From positions 2,108,001 through 2,172,000 of the forward strand of contig NZ_CP049862.1 of the NCBI RefSeq assembly GCF_011300875.1: a stretch of 64,000 bases of DNA. Reading direction: 5' to 3'. The notes under the pieces are model-generated. The model searched no databases. It was not told where the DNA came from and was given only the letters and a program-made list of their open reading frames with translations. Below are positions 43,904 to 52,754 of the stretch, one piece after another. Origin of the DNA: Sanguibacter sp. HDW7. Its GTDB lineage: Bacteria > Actinomycetota > Actinomycetes > Actinomycetales > Cellulomonadaceae. The translations under genes were made by a program, and so were the position numbers. The stretch's first letter is position 1. Each line of letters begins with the position of its first letter.

Positions 43904-44941
43904 TCAGCCTCGGTCCGCCCCGAAGTGGTCCCAGCCACCCCCGGCACCGGCGGCCACCCCGCCGACGGTGACGCGCGGCGCGTCGTCGGAAGCCTGAGCC
44001 ACCCGGCCGATCGCCCGGAACCCGTCGGGCAGCACGACACCCTGCGGGAACGTCGCGAGCAGCCCGTGGTCCTCGCCACCCGTGAGCACCCAGTCGGTCG
44101 CATCCGCCCCGAGGGCACCTGCGACCGGCGCGAGCAGCGCGAGCTCGTCGGCCAGCACGTCGGCAGGATCGTCGAGCGCAAGCTGCACACCGCTCGCCGC
44201 GGCGATCCGCCCGGCGTCGCGCAGCAGCCCGTCGGAGACGTCGAGCATCGCCGTCGCCCCCGCGAGGGCCGCCGCCCGACCCGCCGGAACAGGCGGGGAC
44301 GGCGCCCGGAATGCCTCGAGCACGAGGGTCCGCAGGTCGACGGGGACGGCGTCGTCGTCCGCACGACCCGCCGCGAGCAGCGCGTAGCCCGCGGCCGAGC
44401 GCCCGCGCACGCCCGCGTGAGCGACGACGTCGCCCGGGCGAGCCCCCGAGCGCAGCACGGGCGCTCGCCCCTCGAGATCGCCGAGGACGGTCACGGCGAG
44501 GACGACGAGCGGGCCGCCCGCGAGGTCCCCGCCGACGACGCCCGCGCCCCAGGGCCGGCACGCGTCGTCGAGCCCTCGAGCGAGGTCCTCGACCCACCGC
44601 GCCGGGAGCGATCCAGGCAGGACGAGCGAGACGACGAGACCCGTCGGCACGGCGCCGACGGCCGCGGCGTCGGCGAGGTTCTGGGCGGCCGCGCGGCGTC
44701 CGACGTCGCGGGCGCTCGACCATGCGTGCCGGAAGTGGACGTCCTCGACGAGGACGTCCGTGCTCACGACGACGCGACCGTCGGGCGCGGCGAGGACGGC
44801 GCAGTCGTCGCCCGGGCCGACGAGCGTCGCCGCGGGAGAGCCGAGCAGCGGGACGAAGCGCGCGAGGAGCTCGGACTCCGAGAGGTCGCCGACGAGAGTG
44901 TCGTCAACGGGGTCCGGGGCGTGGGGCGTCGCACGTGTCAC
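43904..44941 (-). CDS. thiL: thiamine-monophosphate kinase
   Basis: A 345-aa ATP-dependent kinase making thiamine pyrophosphate, the last step of cofactor synthesis. Motifs: GPGDDCAVL, VVVSTDVLVEDVHFRHAW, AAAQNLADAAAVGAVPTGL, and MLDVSDGLLRDAGRIA. Length is typical. GTG start with TAGGTT ending six bases before it: predicted leaderless. It is divergent from the DUF3515 gene with only 39 bases between the start codons. Confidence 0.96.
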   Translation of the reverse strand: MTRATPHAPDPVDDTLVGDLSESELLARFVPLLGSPAATLVGPGDDCAVLAAPDGRVVVSTDVLVEDVHFRHAWSSARDVGRRAAAQNLADAAAVGAVPTGLVVSLVLPGSLPARWVEDLARGLDDACRPWGAGVVGGDLAGGPLVVLAVTVLGDLEGRAPVLRSGARPGDVVAHAGVRGRSAAGYALLAAGRADDDAVPVDLRTLVLEAFRAPSPPVPAGRAAALAGATAMLDVSDGLLRDAGRIAAASGVQLALDDPADVLADELALLAPVAGALGADATDWVLTGGEDHGLLATFPQGVVLPDGFRAIGRVAQASDDAPRVTVGGVAAGAGGGWDHFGADRG

Positions 44942-44947
44942 GGGCCC

Positions 44948-44953
44948 AACCTA
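44948..44953 (-). promoter_or_regulatory. -10 box of predicted leaderless thiL promoter
   Basis: Minus strand TAGGTT-GGGCCC-GTG. A -35 element at normal spacing would overlap the -10 of the opposite gene. Confidence 0.55.
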
Positions 44954-44968
44954 ACGGTGCCGGACGGG

Positions 44969-44974
44969 TAGCGT
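44969..44974 (+). promoter_or_regulatory. -10 box of predicted leaderless DUF3515 promoter
   Basis: Plus strand TAGCGT-GGAGCC-GTG. GGAG is only two bases from the GTG, too close for a normal ribosome binding site. Confidence 0.55.
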
Positions 44975-44980
44975 GGAGCC

Positions 44981-45481
44981 GTGCCCCTCCCCGTCCGCTC
45001 GTCGTCCCGTCCCTCCGCGCGCCGCCGCGCGTTCGGCGCCACGTTCGCTGTCGCGATGCTCGCCGCGCCGCTCGCGGCGTGCGCGCCGTCGATCTCGCTC
45101 ACGGCCGGCCCCTACGCGACCGACCCGGTGTGCGCGTCGATCGTCCTGGCGATGCCGGACCGGCTGGGCAGCCTCGAGCGCATCACGGCCTCTGCCCAGG
45201 CGGCCGCGGCCTGGGGCACGACGTCCTCGGCGGTCACGCTGCGCTGCGGCGTCGAGCCGCCGCCGCCGACGGCCGACCAGTGCCAGGCGATCACGGACGC
45301 GACGGGCGCGAGCGTCGACTGGATCGTCGTCGAGGAGCCCGGCACGGGCGACTGGGTGTTCACGACGTACGGCCGCACGCCGACCACCGAGGTGCGCATC
45401 CCTGCGGGGATGTCCGGCTCGTCGGTCGTCGACCTCAACCGCGCGGTGTCCGCCGCGCCCCAGACGCGCCACTGCCTCTGA
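44981..45481 (+). CDS. DUF3515 lipoprotein
   Basis: A 166-aa secreted lipoprotein: signal peptide with twin Arg residues and hydrophobic core (FGATFAVAMLAAPLAAC), lipobox LAAC. Conserved DUF3515 features include a Cys in TDPVCASIVLAMP, RCGVEPPPPT, and WIVVEEPGTGDWVFTTYGRT. The gene normally sits between ddl and thiL in actinobacteria, as here. Function unknown. Start is divergent from and very close to thiL. Confidence 0.88.
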   Translation: MPLPVRSSSRPSARRRAFGATFAVAMLAAPLAACAPSISLTAGPYATDPVCASIVLAMPDRLGSLERITASAQAAAAWGTTSSAVTLRCGVEPPPPTADQCQAITDATGASVDWIVVEEPGTGDWVFTTYGRTPTTEVRIPAGMSGSSVVDLNRAVSAAPQTRHCL

Positions 45482-45516
45482 CCAGCCGCCACCGCACCTG
45501 ACCCCTTCGCGCACGC

Positions 45517-45550
45517 AGCGAGGCCCGTGCCGAACGGCACGGGCCTCGCT
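45517..45550. terminator. bidirectional terminator
   Basis: AGCGAGGCCCGTGCC, loop GAAC, exact complement: perfect 15-bp stem between DUF3515 and convergent ddl. Confidence 0.9.
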
Positions 45551-45565
45551 CGCGGGAGGAAGCGC

Positions 45566-46711
45566 TCAGCGCAGCCCGGTGGGCCGCTCGAGCGCGAGCG
45601 TCAGCAGCTCGTCGATGAGCTCGGCGTAGCCGAGGCCCGACTCCTGCCACATCCGGGGGTACATCGAGAACGGCGTGAAGCCGGGCATCGTGTTGATCTC
45701 GTTGACGACGACGCGCTCGTCGGGCGTGACGAACACGTCGACGCGCGACAGACCCTCGCAGCCGAGCGCCTCGAACGTGCGCACCGCGACGTCCTGGACG
45801 GCCGCGACGACCTGCGCGGGCAGGTCTGCGGGGCACGAGAGCTCGACGTCGCCCTCGCCGAGGTACTTCGCCTCGAAGTCGTAGAACGCGCGGTCGTCGG
45901 CGCGCACGACGATCTCGCCGGGGAGCGACGCGCGCGGACGGTCACCGCCGTGGCCGCCGAGGACCGCACACTCGATCTCGCGCCCGACGACCCCCTGCTC
46001 GACGAGCACCTTGGGGTCGTGCTCGCGTGCCGCGGCGACCGCCGCGTCGAGATCCGCAAGGTCGTCGACCTTGGAGATGCCGAGGCTCGAGCCCGCGCGG
46101 GCGGGCTTGACGAAGAGAGGCAGCCCGAGCTCAGCGATGCGGGCGAGCAGGTTGTCTCGGTCGGACTCCCAGGTGCCCGGGCGGACGACGACGTACGGCG
46201 CGACCTCGAGCCCCTCGGACTCGCAGACGACCTTCATGTAGTGCTTGTCCATGCCGACGGCCGACGCGAGGACCCCCGCGCCGACGTAGCGGACGTCGGA
46301 CATCTCGAGCATGCCCTGGAGCGTGCCGTCCTCGCCGAAGGGGCCGTGGATGAGCGGCATGACGACGTCGACGTCGCCGATCGCCGTCGGCACCTCGCCG
46401 GGCGTGAGGACCTGGACCTCGCGCGCGTGGGTCGCCATGGGAAGGACGACGTCGGCGTGCGACGCCTCGACCTCCGGCAGGCGGCCGTCGGTGATCTCCC
46501 AGACCGCCGGGTCGTCGGCCGCGACGACCCACTGGCCTGCGCGCGTGATGCCGACGGGGACCGGGTCCCAGCGGTCGCGGTCGATCGCGCGCAGGACTCC
46601 GGCGGCGGTCGCGCAGGAGATGGCGTGCTCGCCCGAGCGGCCTCCGAAGAGGATCATGACGCGGGGGCGGCCTGCGGGGACGGTGGCGTGTGTCGTGCTG
46701 TGCGTGTCCAT
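45566..46711 (-). CDS. ddl: D-alanine--D-alanine ligase
   Basis: A 381-aa ATP-grasp ligase making the D-Ala-D-Ala end of peptidoglycan precursors. N-terminus VMILFGGRSGEHAISCATA; central LIHGPFGEDGTLQGMLEM and VGMDKHYMK; ATP-grasp KPARAGSSLGISKV; C-terminal NEINTMPGFTPFSMYP with metal ligands. Length is usual for actinobacteria. A TAGGCT box lies eight bases before the ATG, giving a leader of at most one or two bases. Confidence 0.97.
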   Translation of the reverse strand: MDTHSTTHATVPAGRPRVMILFGGRSGEHAISCATAAGVLRAIDRDRWDPVPVGITRAGQWVVAADDPAVWEITDGRLPEVEASHADVVLPMATHAREVQVLTPGEVPTAIGDVDVVMPLIHGPFGEDGTLQGMLEMSDVRYVGAGVLASAVGMDKHYMKVVCESEGLEVAPYVVVRPGTWESDRDNLLARIAELGLPLFVKPARAGSSLGISKVDDLADLDAAVAAAREHDPKVLVEQGVVGREIECAVLGGHGGDRPRASLPGEIVVRADDRAFYDFEAKYLGEGDVELSCPADLPAQVVAAVQDVAVRTFEALGCEGLSRVDVFVTPDERVVVNEINTMPGFTPFSMYPRMWQESGLGYAELIDELLTLALERPTGLR

Positions 46712-46785
46712 CGCGGGCAAGCCTACCGTCGGGGACGGCCACGAGACGGTCGCGGAAGCTCCCTGCGTGCGGCAACCTGCGGGCG

Positions 46786-46791
46786 TACCCT
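46786..46791 (+). promoter_or_regulatory. -10 box of predicted leaderless promoter
   Basis: TACCCT-GCGGAC-ATG before the cystathionine gamma-synthase-like gene. No clear -35. Confidence 0.5.
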
Positions 46792-46797
46792 GCGGAC

Positions 46798-47958
46798 ATG
46801 ACGACGCCCGCGCACCCTGACGTCCCGCCCGCCCTCGACCCCGCGACGCTCGCGGTCGTCGCCGGCCGGCCAGCGCCCGTCCAGGGCGCACCGGTCAACC
46901 CGCCGGTCGTCCTCTCCTCGACGTACGTGTCGCAGGGCACTGTCGAGCCCGGCGAGCGCCTCTACACGCGGATGGGCACGGAGACGTGGGAGCCGTTCGA
47001 GGAGGCCGTCGCGGCCCTCGAGGGCGGGGAGCACGGGGCGACGGTGTTCGGCTCGGGCATGGCTGCGGTCGCCGCGGTGCTCGCGATCGTGCCCCTCGGC
47101 GGCGCGGTCGTCGTGCCGCGGCACGCGTACCAGGCGACGCTCGGGCTGCTCGACCAGCTCGCGGTCGACCGCGGCATCGACGTGCGTCGCGTCGACGTCG
47201 CTGACACCGACGCGGTCGTCGCGGCTCTCCACGGCGTCGACCTGCTGTGGGTCGAGACGCCGACGAACCCCATGCTCGAGGTCGCGGACCTCCCCGCTCT
47301 CGTCGAGGCCGCCCACGCGCGCCACGTGCTCGTCGCGGTCGACTCGACGTTCGCGACGCCGCTCGTCCAGCGACCCTTCGAGCACGGCGCGGACATCGTC
47401 GTGCACTCCGCGACGAAGTACCTCGCGGGGCACTCCGACGTCGTGCTCGGCGTCGCTCTCGCCGGGAGCGAGCACCTCGCCGACCACCTGCGCTCCTACC
47501 GCACGTCGCACGGCGCGATCGCCGGCCCGTTCGAGGTGTGGCTCGCGCTGCGTGGCCTGCGGACGCTCGCGCTGCGCGTCGAGCGCGCGCAGGCCAACGC
47601 GCTCGAGCTCGCCCGACGCCTCGCCGAGCACCCGGCCGTCGCCGAGGTGCGGCACCCCGGCCTCCCGACGGACCCCGGCCACGAGCGCGCGACGCGGCTC
47701 ATGGCGGGCTACGGCGCGATCCTCGGTGTCCGTCCGCACGGCGGTCCGGAGGCCGCGGACGCGGTCGTCGCGGCCCTGCGCGTGTGGACGCCCGCGACGA
47801 GCCTCGGCGGGGTCGAGTCCACGCTCGAGCGTCGTCGACGCTTCGGCACGGAGTCCGTCACCGTGCCCGAGGACCTGCTGCGCCTCAGCGTCGGCATCGA
47901 GCACGTCGAGGACCTCTGGGCCGACCTCGACCGGGCGCTGCGCGTCGCGGTGGGCTGA
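46798..47958 (+). CDS. PLP-dependent trans-sulfuration enzyme (cystathionine gamma-synthase/lyase-like)
   Basis: A 386-aa Cys/Met-metabolism PLP enzyme. Conserved blocks: RLYTRMGTETWEPFEEAVAA, FGSGMAAVAAVL, DLLWVETPTNPMLEVADL, DSTFATPLVQRP, and Lys-PLP in VHSATKYLAGHSDV. The C-terminus has the SLGGVESTLE loop. The family includes synthases, beta-lyases and gamma-lyases that sequence alone separates poorly, and there are no sulfur-metabolism neighbours, so I do not pick a symbol. Start ATG 46798 is set by conservation and the -10 box six bases upstream. Confidence 0.9.
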   Translation: MTTPAHPDVPPALDPATLAVVAGRPAPVQGAPVNPPVVLSSTYVSQGTVEPGERLYTRMGTETWEPFEEAVAALEGGEHGATVFGSGMAAVAAVLAIVPLGGAVVVPRHAYQATLGLLDQLAVDRGIDVRRVDVADTDAVVAALHGVDLLWVETPTNPMLEVADLPALVEAAHARHVLVAVDSTFATPLVQRPFEHGADIVVHSATKYLAGHSDVVLGVALAGSEHLADHLRSYRTSHGAIAGPFEVWLALRGLRTLALRVERAQANALELARRLAEHPAVAEVRHPGLPTDPGHERATRLMAGYGAILGVRPHGGPEAADAVVAALRVWTPATSLGGVESTLERRRRFGTESVTVPEDLLRLSVGIEHVEDLWADLDRALRVAVG

Positions 47959-47964
47959 GAGGCG

Positions 47965-48420
47965 TCAGTCCCGGTCCGACGGCGTGCTGTCGGCGCTCTC
48001 GGCGCTCTCGGCGCTCTCGGCGCTCTCGGCGCTCTCGACGGAGCGTCCGACAGCACTGTCGGTGACGCGTCCGCCGGCACCCTCTGCGGCGTCCGTACCT
48101 GTGACCGGTCGGCCCTCCGGTGCTGCCGAAGCGGACGACGAGCCAGGCAGCACCGCGGTGCCCGCGTCGAGGTCGACTCCGAACGGCGGAGCGGCCGACC
48201 CCGCCTGCTGCCGGTCGTGGCGGACGCGCTCGCGCTCCTCGGTGAGCGTCGTCCGCGACGGCTGGAAGATCTCGAGCAGCTCACCGAGCATGCCCGACGC
48301 GACGTCCGAGCCCGTCGAGCTGCGCCGTTCACTGCCGTCCCGACGCCGCGGAGCGGCGACGACGACGAGGATGCTCGCGACGACGCCGAACGCGACGAGG
48401 ATCTGCAGCCAGGGTTCCAC
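47965..48420 (-). CDS. DUF6191-like small membrane-anchored protein
   Basis: A 151-aa protein: an N-terminal transmembrane helix (WLQILVAFGVVASILVVVAA), then a conserved block GMLGELLEIFQPSRTTLTEE with ERERVRHDRQQAG, typical of DUF6191 proteins, and a variable Ser/Glu/Ala tail. The tail holds five Glu-Ser-Ala triplets from a 9-bp tandem repeat. It lies three bases after gpsA and is probably the last gene of the plsC-gpsA unit. Function unknown; the family name is from memory. Confidence 0.75.
   Translation of the reverse strand: MEPWLQILVAFGVVASILVVVAAPRRRDGSERRSSTGSDVASGMLGELLEIFQPSRTTLTEERERVRHDRQQAGSAAPPFGVDLDAGTAVLPGSSSASAAPEGRPVTGTDAAEGAGGRVTDSAVGRSVESAESAESAESAESADSTPSDRD
47992..48036. 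repeat. 9-bp tandem repeat, five copies
   Basis: GGCGCTCTC five times in a row, encoding Glu-Ser-Ala repeats in the tail of the DUF6191-like protein (minus strand). Confidence 0.95.
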
Positions 48421-48423
48421 GCG

Positions 48424-49473
48424 CTAGGACACCTCGGCCTTCTGGGGCCGCGCGAGCAGGGCCCGCGCCATGTCGTCGACCGCGAGGCCCTCGTAGAGCA
48501 CGGCCGCGACGGCCTGCGTGATGGGCATGTCGACGCCGAGCGAGCGCGCGAGCTCGAGCACCGAGCGCGAGGACTTCACACCCTCAGCCGTGCCGCCGGT
48601 CGCGACGATCGCCTCCTCGAGCGTGAGGCCCTCGCCGATGTGCTTGCCGAGCGTGTGGTTGCGCGAGAGCGGCGAGGCGCAGGTCGCCATGAGGTCGCCC
48701 ATGCCCGCGAGGCCCGGGAACGTCTCGGGGTTCGCGCCGAGGGCGCGGCCGAGCCGCGTGATCTCGACGAGACCGCGCGTGATGACGGTCGCCGTCGTGT
48801 TGAGCCCGAAGCCCTTGCCCTGCGCGATGCCGACGGCGATCGCGATGACGTTCTTCACGGCGCCGCACAGCTCCACGCCGACGACGTCCGCGTTCGTGTA
48901 CGGGCGGAAGTAGGTGTTCGTGCAGGCGCGCGTGACGAGCGCTGTCGCGACCGGGTCGGTGCCTGCGACGACGGTCGCGGTCGGCTGCTTCTCGGCGATC
49001 TCGCGCGCGAGGTTGGGACCCGAGACGACGACGACCTGCCGGGCCGGGAGCCCGAGCGCCTCGGCGACGACCTCGCTCATGCGCCGGTCGGTGTCGAGCT
49101 CGACGCCCTTCATGAGCGAGACCGCGACGGCACCCGCGGGCACGTGCTCGCGCAGGGCGCCGAGGGTCGCGCGCGCGGACTGCGACGGGACCGCGACGAC
49201 GACGAGGTCGGCGCCCTCGAGCGCGGCGGCGGCGTCGGTCGTCGCCGTGATCTGCTCGGGCAGGCGCACGCCCGGGAGGTTGCGGGAGTTGCGGTGGTCG
49301 CGGGTGATCTGCGCGCAGACCTCGGGCGAGCGGCCCCACATGTGCACGTCACAACCTGCGTCGGCCATGACGACGGCGAACGTCGTGCCCCAGGCGCCCG
49401 TGCCGAGGACGGTGGCGCGCAGGGGGCGTTCGGCCGCCGCGGCGCCGGCGGTCGTGCTCGCGTCGGTCGTCAT
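48424..49473 (-). CDS. gpsA: glycerol-3-phosphate dehydrogenase [NAD(P)+]
   Basis: A 349-aa enzyme reducing dihydroxyacetone phosphate to sn-glycerol 3-phosphate for lipid synthesis. N-terminal nucleotide-binding VLGTGAWGTTFAVVMADAG; VSGPNLAREIAEKQPTA; catalytic Lys in CGAVKNVIAIAVGIAQG; GLAGMGDLMATCASPLSRNH. The ATG overlaps the plsC stop (ATGA). With plsC directly upstream, it supplies and acylates the glycerol backbone of phospholipids. Confidence 0.97.
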   Translation of the reverse strand: MTTDASTTAGAAAAERPLRATVLGTGAWGTTFAVVMADAGCDVHMWGRSPEVCAQITRDHRNSRNLPGVRLPEQITATTDAAAALEGADLVVVAVPSQSARATLGALREHVPAGAVAVSLMKGVELDTDRRMSEVVAEALGLPARQVVVVSGPNLAREIAEKQPTATVVAGTDPVATALVTRACTNTYFRPYTNADVVGVELCGAVKNVIAIAVGIAQGKGFGLNTTATVITRGLVEITRLGRALGANPETFPGLAGMGDLMATCASPLSRNHTLGKHIGEGLTLEEAIVATGGTAEGVKSSRSVLELARSLGVDMPITQAVAAVLYEGLAVDDMARALLARPQKAEVS

Positions 49474-50411
49474 GCGTCGTCACCCGCCGTCGTCGTGCCG
49501 GGTTCGTTCGCGCTGGGCTCGTCAGCTCGGGGGTCGTCGGCTCGGGGCTCGTTCGCGCTCCCTGCCGTCAGACCCTCGCCCGTCGGGGGCGTCGCGGCGA
49601 TCGTCTCGTCTGACGTCTCCGGACGCGACCGCGGGTCGTCGGCCGGGGTCCCGCGGCTCGGACCCACGGGGGTCTTCGCCGGGTCGGCCTGCGCGGCCCG
49701 CAGGGCCGCGCGCATGTCGTAGCGCACCGCGGGCGGCTCCTCGCCGCGGATGTCGGCGAGGATCGCCGTGATCGCGTCCATGACGCGCTCGGTGGCCTCG
49801 CGGAGCGTCGCCGTGTCGAGCGGACGGCCGTAGAGGTCGTCGAGGTCGACGGGCGGGCCTGCGTGCACCGAGACGTGCTTGCGCGGGAACGGCCGGAAGC
49901 GCTTGGAGTAGCGCGGCAGGATGTCCTGCATGCCCCACTGCGCGACGGGGATGACGGGCACGCGGGCCTCGAGCGCGAGCCGCGCGACACCCGTCTTCGC
50001 GGTCATGGGCCACAGGTCGGGGTCGCGCGTGAGCGTGCCTTCGGGGAAGACGGCGACGCAACGTCCTGCGCGGAGCGAGTCGATGCCGGGGCCGAGGGCG
50101 TCGTGCGCGTGCGTCGAGTTGCGCTCGACGGGGATCTGGCCCGTCGCGCGCAGGAGCGCGCCCAGGACGGGCACCTCGAACAGCGACGCCTTCGCGAGGA
50201 TCCGCGGGGCGAACCCCGCGTCGTAGACGTAGTGCGCGAACGTCAACGGGTCGATGTTCGACATGTGGTTGCCTGCGACGACGAAGCCTCCCGTCGTCGG
50301 CAGGTGCTCCTGGCCCTGCCAGTCCCGACGCGTCATCGAGCGCATGAGGGGGCGCACGAACCGTGCGACGTTGCGGTAGGCGCGGTTGGCGCTGGCTGGA
50401 TGCTTCGGCAC
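49470..50411 (-). CDS. plsC: 1-acyl-sn-glycerol-3-phosphate acyltransferase (PlsC family)
   Basis: A 313-aa acyltransferase. The HX4D motif is in AGNHMSNIDPLTFAH and the EGT(L/R) block in VFPEGTLTRDPDLWPMTAKT; VPVIPVAQWGMQ follows. The last ~80 residues are an acidic Pro/Ala/Asp-rich tail (PRADDPRADEPSANEPG) with short repeats. It should transfer acyl chains to lysophosphatidate. GTG 50411 lies eight bases after a TAGGAT box, suggesting a near-leaderless transcript. Overlap with gpsA supports a phospholipid role. Confidence 0.9.
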   Translation of the reverse strand: MPKHPASANRAYRNVARFVRPLMRSMTRRDWQGQEHLPTTGGFVVAGNHMSNIDPLTFAHYVYDAGFAPRILAKASLFEVPVLGALLRATGQIPVERNSTHAHDALGPGIDSLRAGRCVAVFPEGTLTRDPDLWPMTAKTGVARLALEARVPVIPVAQWGMQDILPRYSKRFRPFPRKHVSVHAGPPVDLDDLYGRPLDTATLREATERVMDAITAILADIRGEEPPAVRYDMRAALRAAQADPAKTPVGPSRGTPADDPRSRPETSDETIAATPPTGEGLTAGSANEPRADDPRADEPSANEPGTTTAGDDA

Positions 50412-50442
50412 GGGACCACATCCTACCGGCGCGGGGACGAAG

Positions 50443-50478
50443 CGACCCCGGTCGCGGCAGGTGCCAGGACCGGGGTCG
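50443..50478 (-). terminator. murA terminator
   Basis: CGACCCCGGTC and GACCGGGGTCG, an 11-bp stem with a 14-base loop between murA and plsC. Confidence 0.75.
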
Positions 50479-50529
50479 TCGTCGTACAGTCCGGTGGCCC
50501 GGCGCTCACGTCGTGAGGAGCGCCCGAGG

Positions 50530-51846
50530 TCAGGGGCGCTCGAAGTCCGCGCCGAGGGCGGTGAGCTTCTCCGTGAAGTTCTCGTAGCCACGATCGATGA
50601 GGCCGATCCCGTGGACGGTCGACGTGCCCTTCGCGGCGAGCGCCGCGATGAGGTGCGAGAAGCCGCCGCGAAGGTCCGGGACGGTGATCTCGCCGGCCTC
50701 GAGGGGGGTCGGGCCCGAGATGACGGCCGAGTGGTGGAAGTTGCGCTGCCCGAAGCGGCACTGCAGGCCGCCGAGGCACTCGCGGTACACCTGGATCGTC
50801 GCACCCATGCCGCGCAGCGCCTCGGTGAAGCCGAAACGGTTCTCGTAGACCGTCTCGTGGACGATCGAGAGGCCCGTGGCCTGCGTGAGGGCGACGACGA
50901 GCGGCTGCTGCCAGTCGGTCATGAAGCCCGGGTGCACATCCGTCTCGAGGACGATCGACCGGAGCTCGCCGCCCGGGTGGTAGAAGCGGATGCCGTCGTC
51001 CTCGACCTCGAACTCGCCGCCGACCTTCCGGAACGTGTTGAGGAACGCGATCATCTCGGGCTGGGTCGCGCCCTCGACGAAGATGTCGCCACGCGTCGCG
51101 AGCGCCGCCGAGGCCCACGATGCCGCCTCGATGCGGTCGCCGAGCGCGGTGTGACGGAATCCACCGAGGCGCTTGACGCCCTCGATGCGGATGACGCGGT
51201 CGGTGTCGACCGAGATGATCGCGCCCATCTTCTGCAGGACGTTGATGAGGTCCATGATCTCGGGCTCGATCGCAGCGTTCGCGAGCTCCGTGACGCCCTC
51301 GGCACGCACGGCCGTGAGGAGGAGCTGCTCGGTCGCGCCGACCGACGGGTAGGGCAGCTCGATCTTCGTGCCGCGCAGGCCGTTGGGTGCCGTGAGGTGG
51401 ATGCCCTGGGGACGCTTGTCCACGACCGCGCCGAACTGGCGCAGGATGTCGAGGTGGTAGTTGATCGGCCGGTCGCCGATGTGGCAGCCACCGAGATCGG
51501 GGATGAACGCCTCGCCGAGGCGGTGCAGGAGGGGTCCGCACAGGAGGATTGGGATGCGGCTCGAGCCCGCGTGCGCGTCGATGTCCGCGACGTGCGCCGA
51601 CTCGACCGCCGTCGAGTCCATGCGCAGGACGCCGCCCTCACGGTCGTGGTCGACGACGACGCCGTGCAGCTCGAGAAGGCCCTTGACGATCTCGACGTCA
51701 CGGATGAGCGGGACGTTCCTCAGCTCGCTGGGCCCGTCGCCGAGGAGCGAGGCGACCATCGCCTTGGAGACGAAGTTCTTGGCCCCGCGGACCCGGATTC
51801 TGCCGTTGAGCGGGGTGCCGCCGGTGACGTGGATGAGATCGGTCAT
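50530..51846 (-). CDS. murA: UDP-N-acetylglucosamine 1-carboxyvinyltransferase
   Basis: A 438-aa enzyme for the first committed step of peptidoglycan synthesis. N-terminus VTGGTPLNGRIRVRGAKN carries the catalytic Lys region; the active-site Cys is in DLGGCHIGDRPINYHL, so the protein should be fosfomycin-sensitive as far as this residue goes (the Asp replacement seen in mycobacteria is absent). The C-terminal DLRGGFSHLIAALAAKG is conserved. GACGAT ends six bases before the ATG, a weak leaderless candidate. Confidence 0.96.
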   Translation of the reverse strand: MTDLIHVTGGTPLNGRIRVRGAKNFVSKAMVASLLGDGPSELRNVPLIRDVEIVKGLLELHGVVVDHDREGGVLRMDSTAVESAHVADIDAHAGSSRIPILLCGPLLHRLGEAFIPDLGGCHIGDRPINYHLDILRQFGAVVDKRPQGIHLTAPNGLRGTKIELPYPSVGATEQLLLTAVRAEGVTELANAAIEPEIMDLINVLQKMGAIISVDTDRVIRIEGVKRLGGFRHTALGDRIEAASWASAALATRGDIFVEGATQPEMIAFLNTFRKVGGEFEVEDDGIRFYHPGGELRSIVLETDVHPGFMTDWQQPLVVALTQATGLSIVHETVYENRFGFTEALRGMGATIQVYRECLGGLQCRFGQRNFHHSAVISGPTPLEAGEITVPDLRGGFSHLIAALAAKGTSTVHGIGLIDRGYENFTEKLTALGADFERP

Positions 51847-52018
51847 GTGTCTATCGTCGCCTATCGCTGGGGGCCAGGGGGCCAGATGCGCCGCGCGCGG
51901 TGTGTGGACTTCGTGGGAGGGCGGGGTGATCCCGGGGTCAGGTCGCCGGCATCGGGCTCTCCGAGGGTCGAACGCGCCGCGCCGCGCACGGTATTCCCTC
52001 GTGGCGCTCCCCGGACGA

Positions 52019-52055
52019 CGACGCCGGGACGCCGCATCGCGGCGTCCCGGCGTCG
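52019..52055 (-). terminator. leuCD terminator
   Basis: A 17-bp perfect inverted repeat around ATC (CGACGCCGGGACGCCGC and complement), 17 bases after the leuD stop. Confidence 0.85.
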
Positions 52056-52071
52056 GGTCGTGCGTGGTCGC

Positions 52072-52713
52072 TCAGGCGTCGATCGGACGCGCGGCGACGA
52101 TGTCCTGCTTGGGCAGGTGCTTCGCGGGGAGCGTCTTCGGGCGCCAGCCCTCACGACGCGCCTCGAAGGCCGTGATCTCGTCCTCGTGCTGGAGGGTGAG
52201 GCCGATGTCGTCGAGGCCCTCCATGAGACGCCAGCGCGTGTAGTCGTCGACGTGGATCTGCACGACGACGTCGCCCGCGGTCGCGGTGCGCTCGACGAGG
52301 TCGACCGTCACCTCGGTGCCGGGCTCGTTCTCGAGGACCTTCCACAGGAGCTCGATGTCCTCCTGCGCGACCTGCGCCGCGAGGAGACCCTGCTTGCCCG
52401 AGTTGCCGCGGAAGATGTCAGCGAAGCGCGAGGCGAGGACGGCCTTGAAGCCGTAGTCCTTGAGCGCCCAGACGGCGTGCTCGCGGGACGAGCCGGTGCC
52501 GAAGTCGGGGCCCGCGACGAGCACGGAGCCCGTCGTGTACGCCGGCTGGTTGAGGACGAAGGACTCGTCGCCACGCCAGGCGGCGAAGAGCGCGTCCTCG
52601 AAGCCCGTGCGGGTCACGCGCTTGAGGTAGACGGCGGGGATGATCTGGTCGGTGTCGACGTTGCTGCGGCGCAGCGGCACCCCGACACCGGTGTGGGTGG
52701 TGAACTTCTCCAT
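52072..52713 (-). CDS. leuD: 3-isopropylmalate dehydratase small subunit
   Basis: A 213-aa swivel-domain subunit; with LeuC it isomerises 2- to 3-isopropylmalate in leucine synthesis. [20 protein letters not shown] and [20 protein letters not shown] are diagnostic. ATG 52713 has AAGGAG seven bases upstream. It follows leuC by 41 bases. Confidence 0.97.
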   Translation of the reverse strand: MEKFTTHTGVGVPLRRSNVDTDQIIPAVYLKRVTRTGFEDALFAAWRGDESFVLNQPAYTTGSVLVAGPDFGTGSSREHAVWALKDYGFKAVLASRFADIFRGNSGKQGLLAAQVAQEDIELLWKVLENEPGTEVTVDLVERTATAGDVVVQIHVDDYTRWRLMEGLDDIGLTLQHEDEITAFEARREGWRPKTLPAKHLPKQDIVAARPIDA

Positions 52714-52754
52714 GACAGGCTCCTTGGATGTGGCTTCGGTGACCGGTGCGGGCG

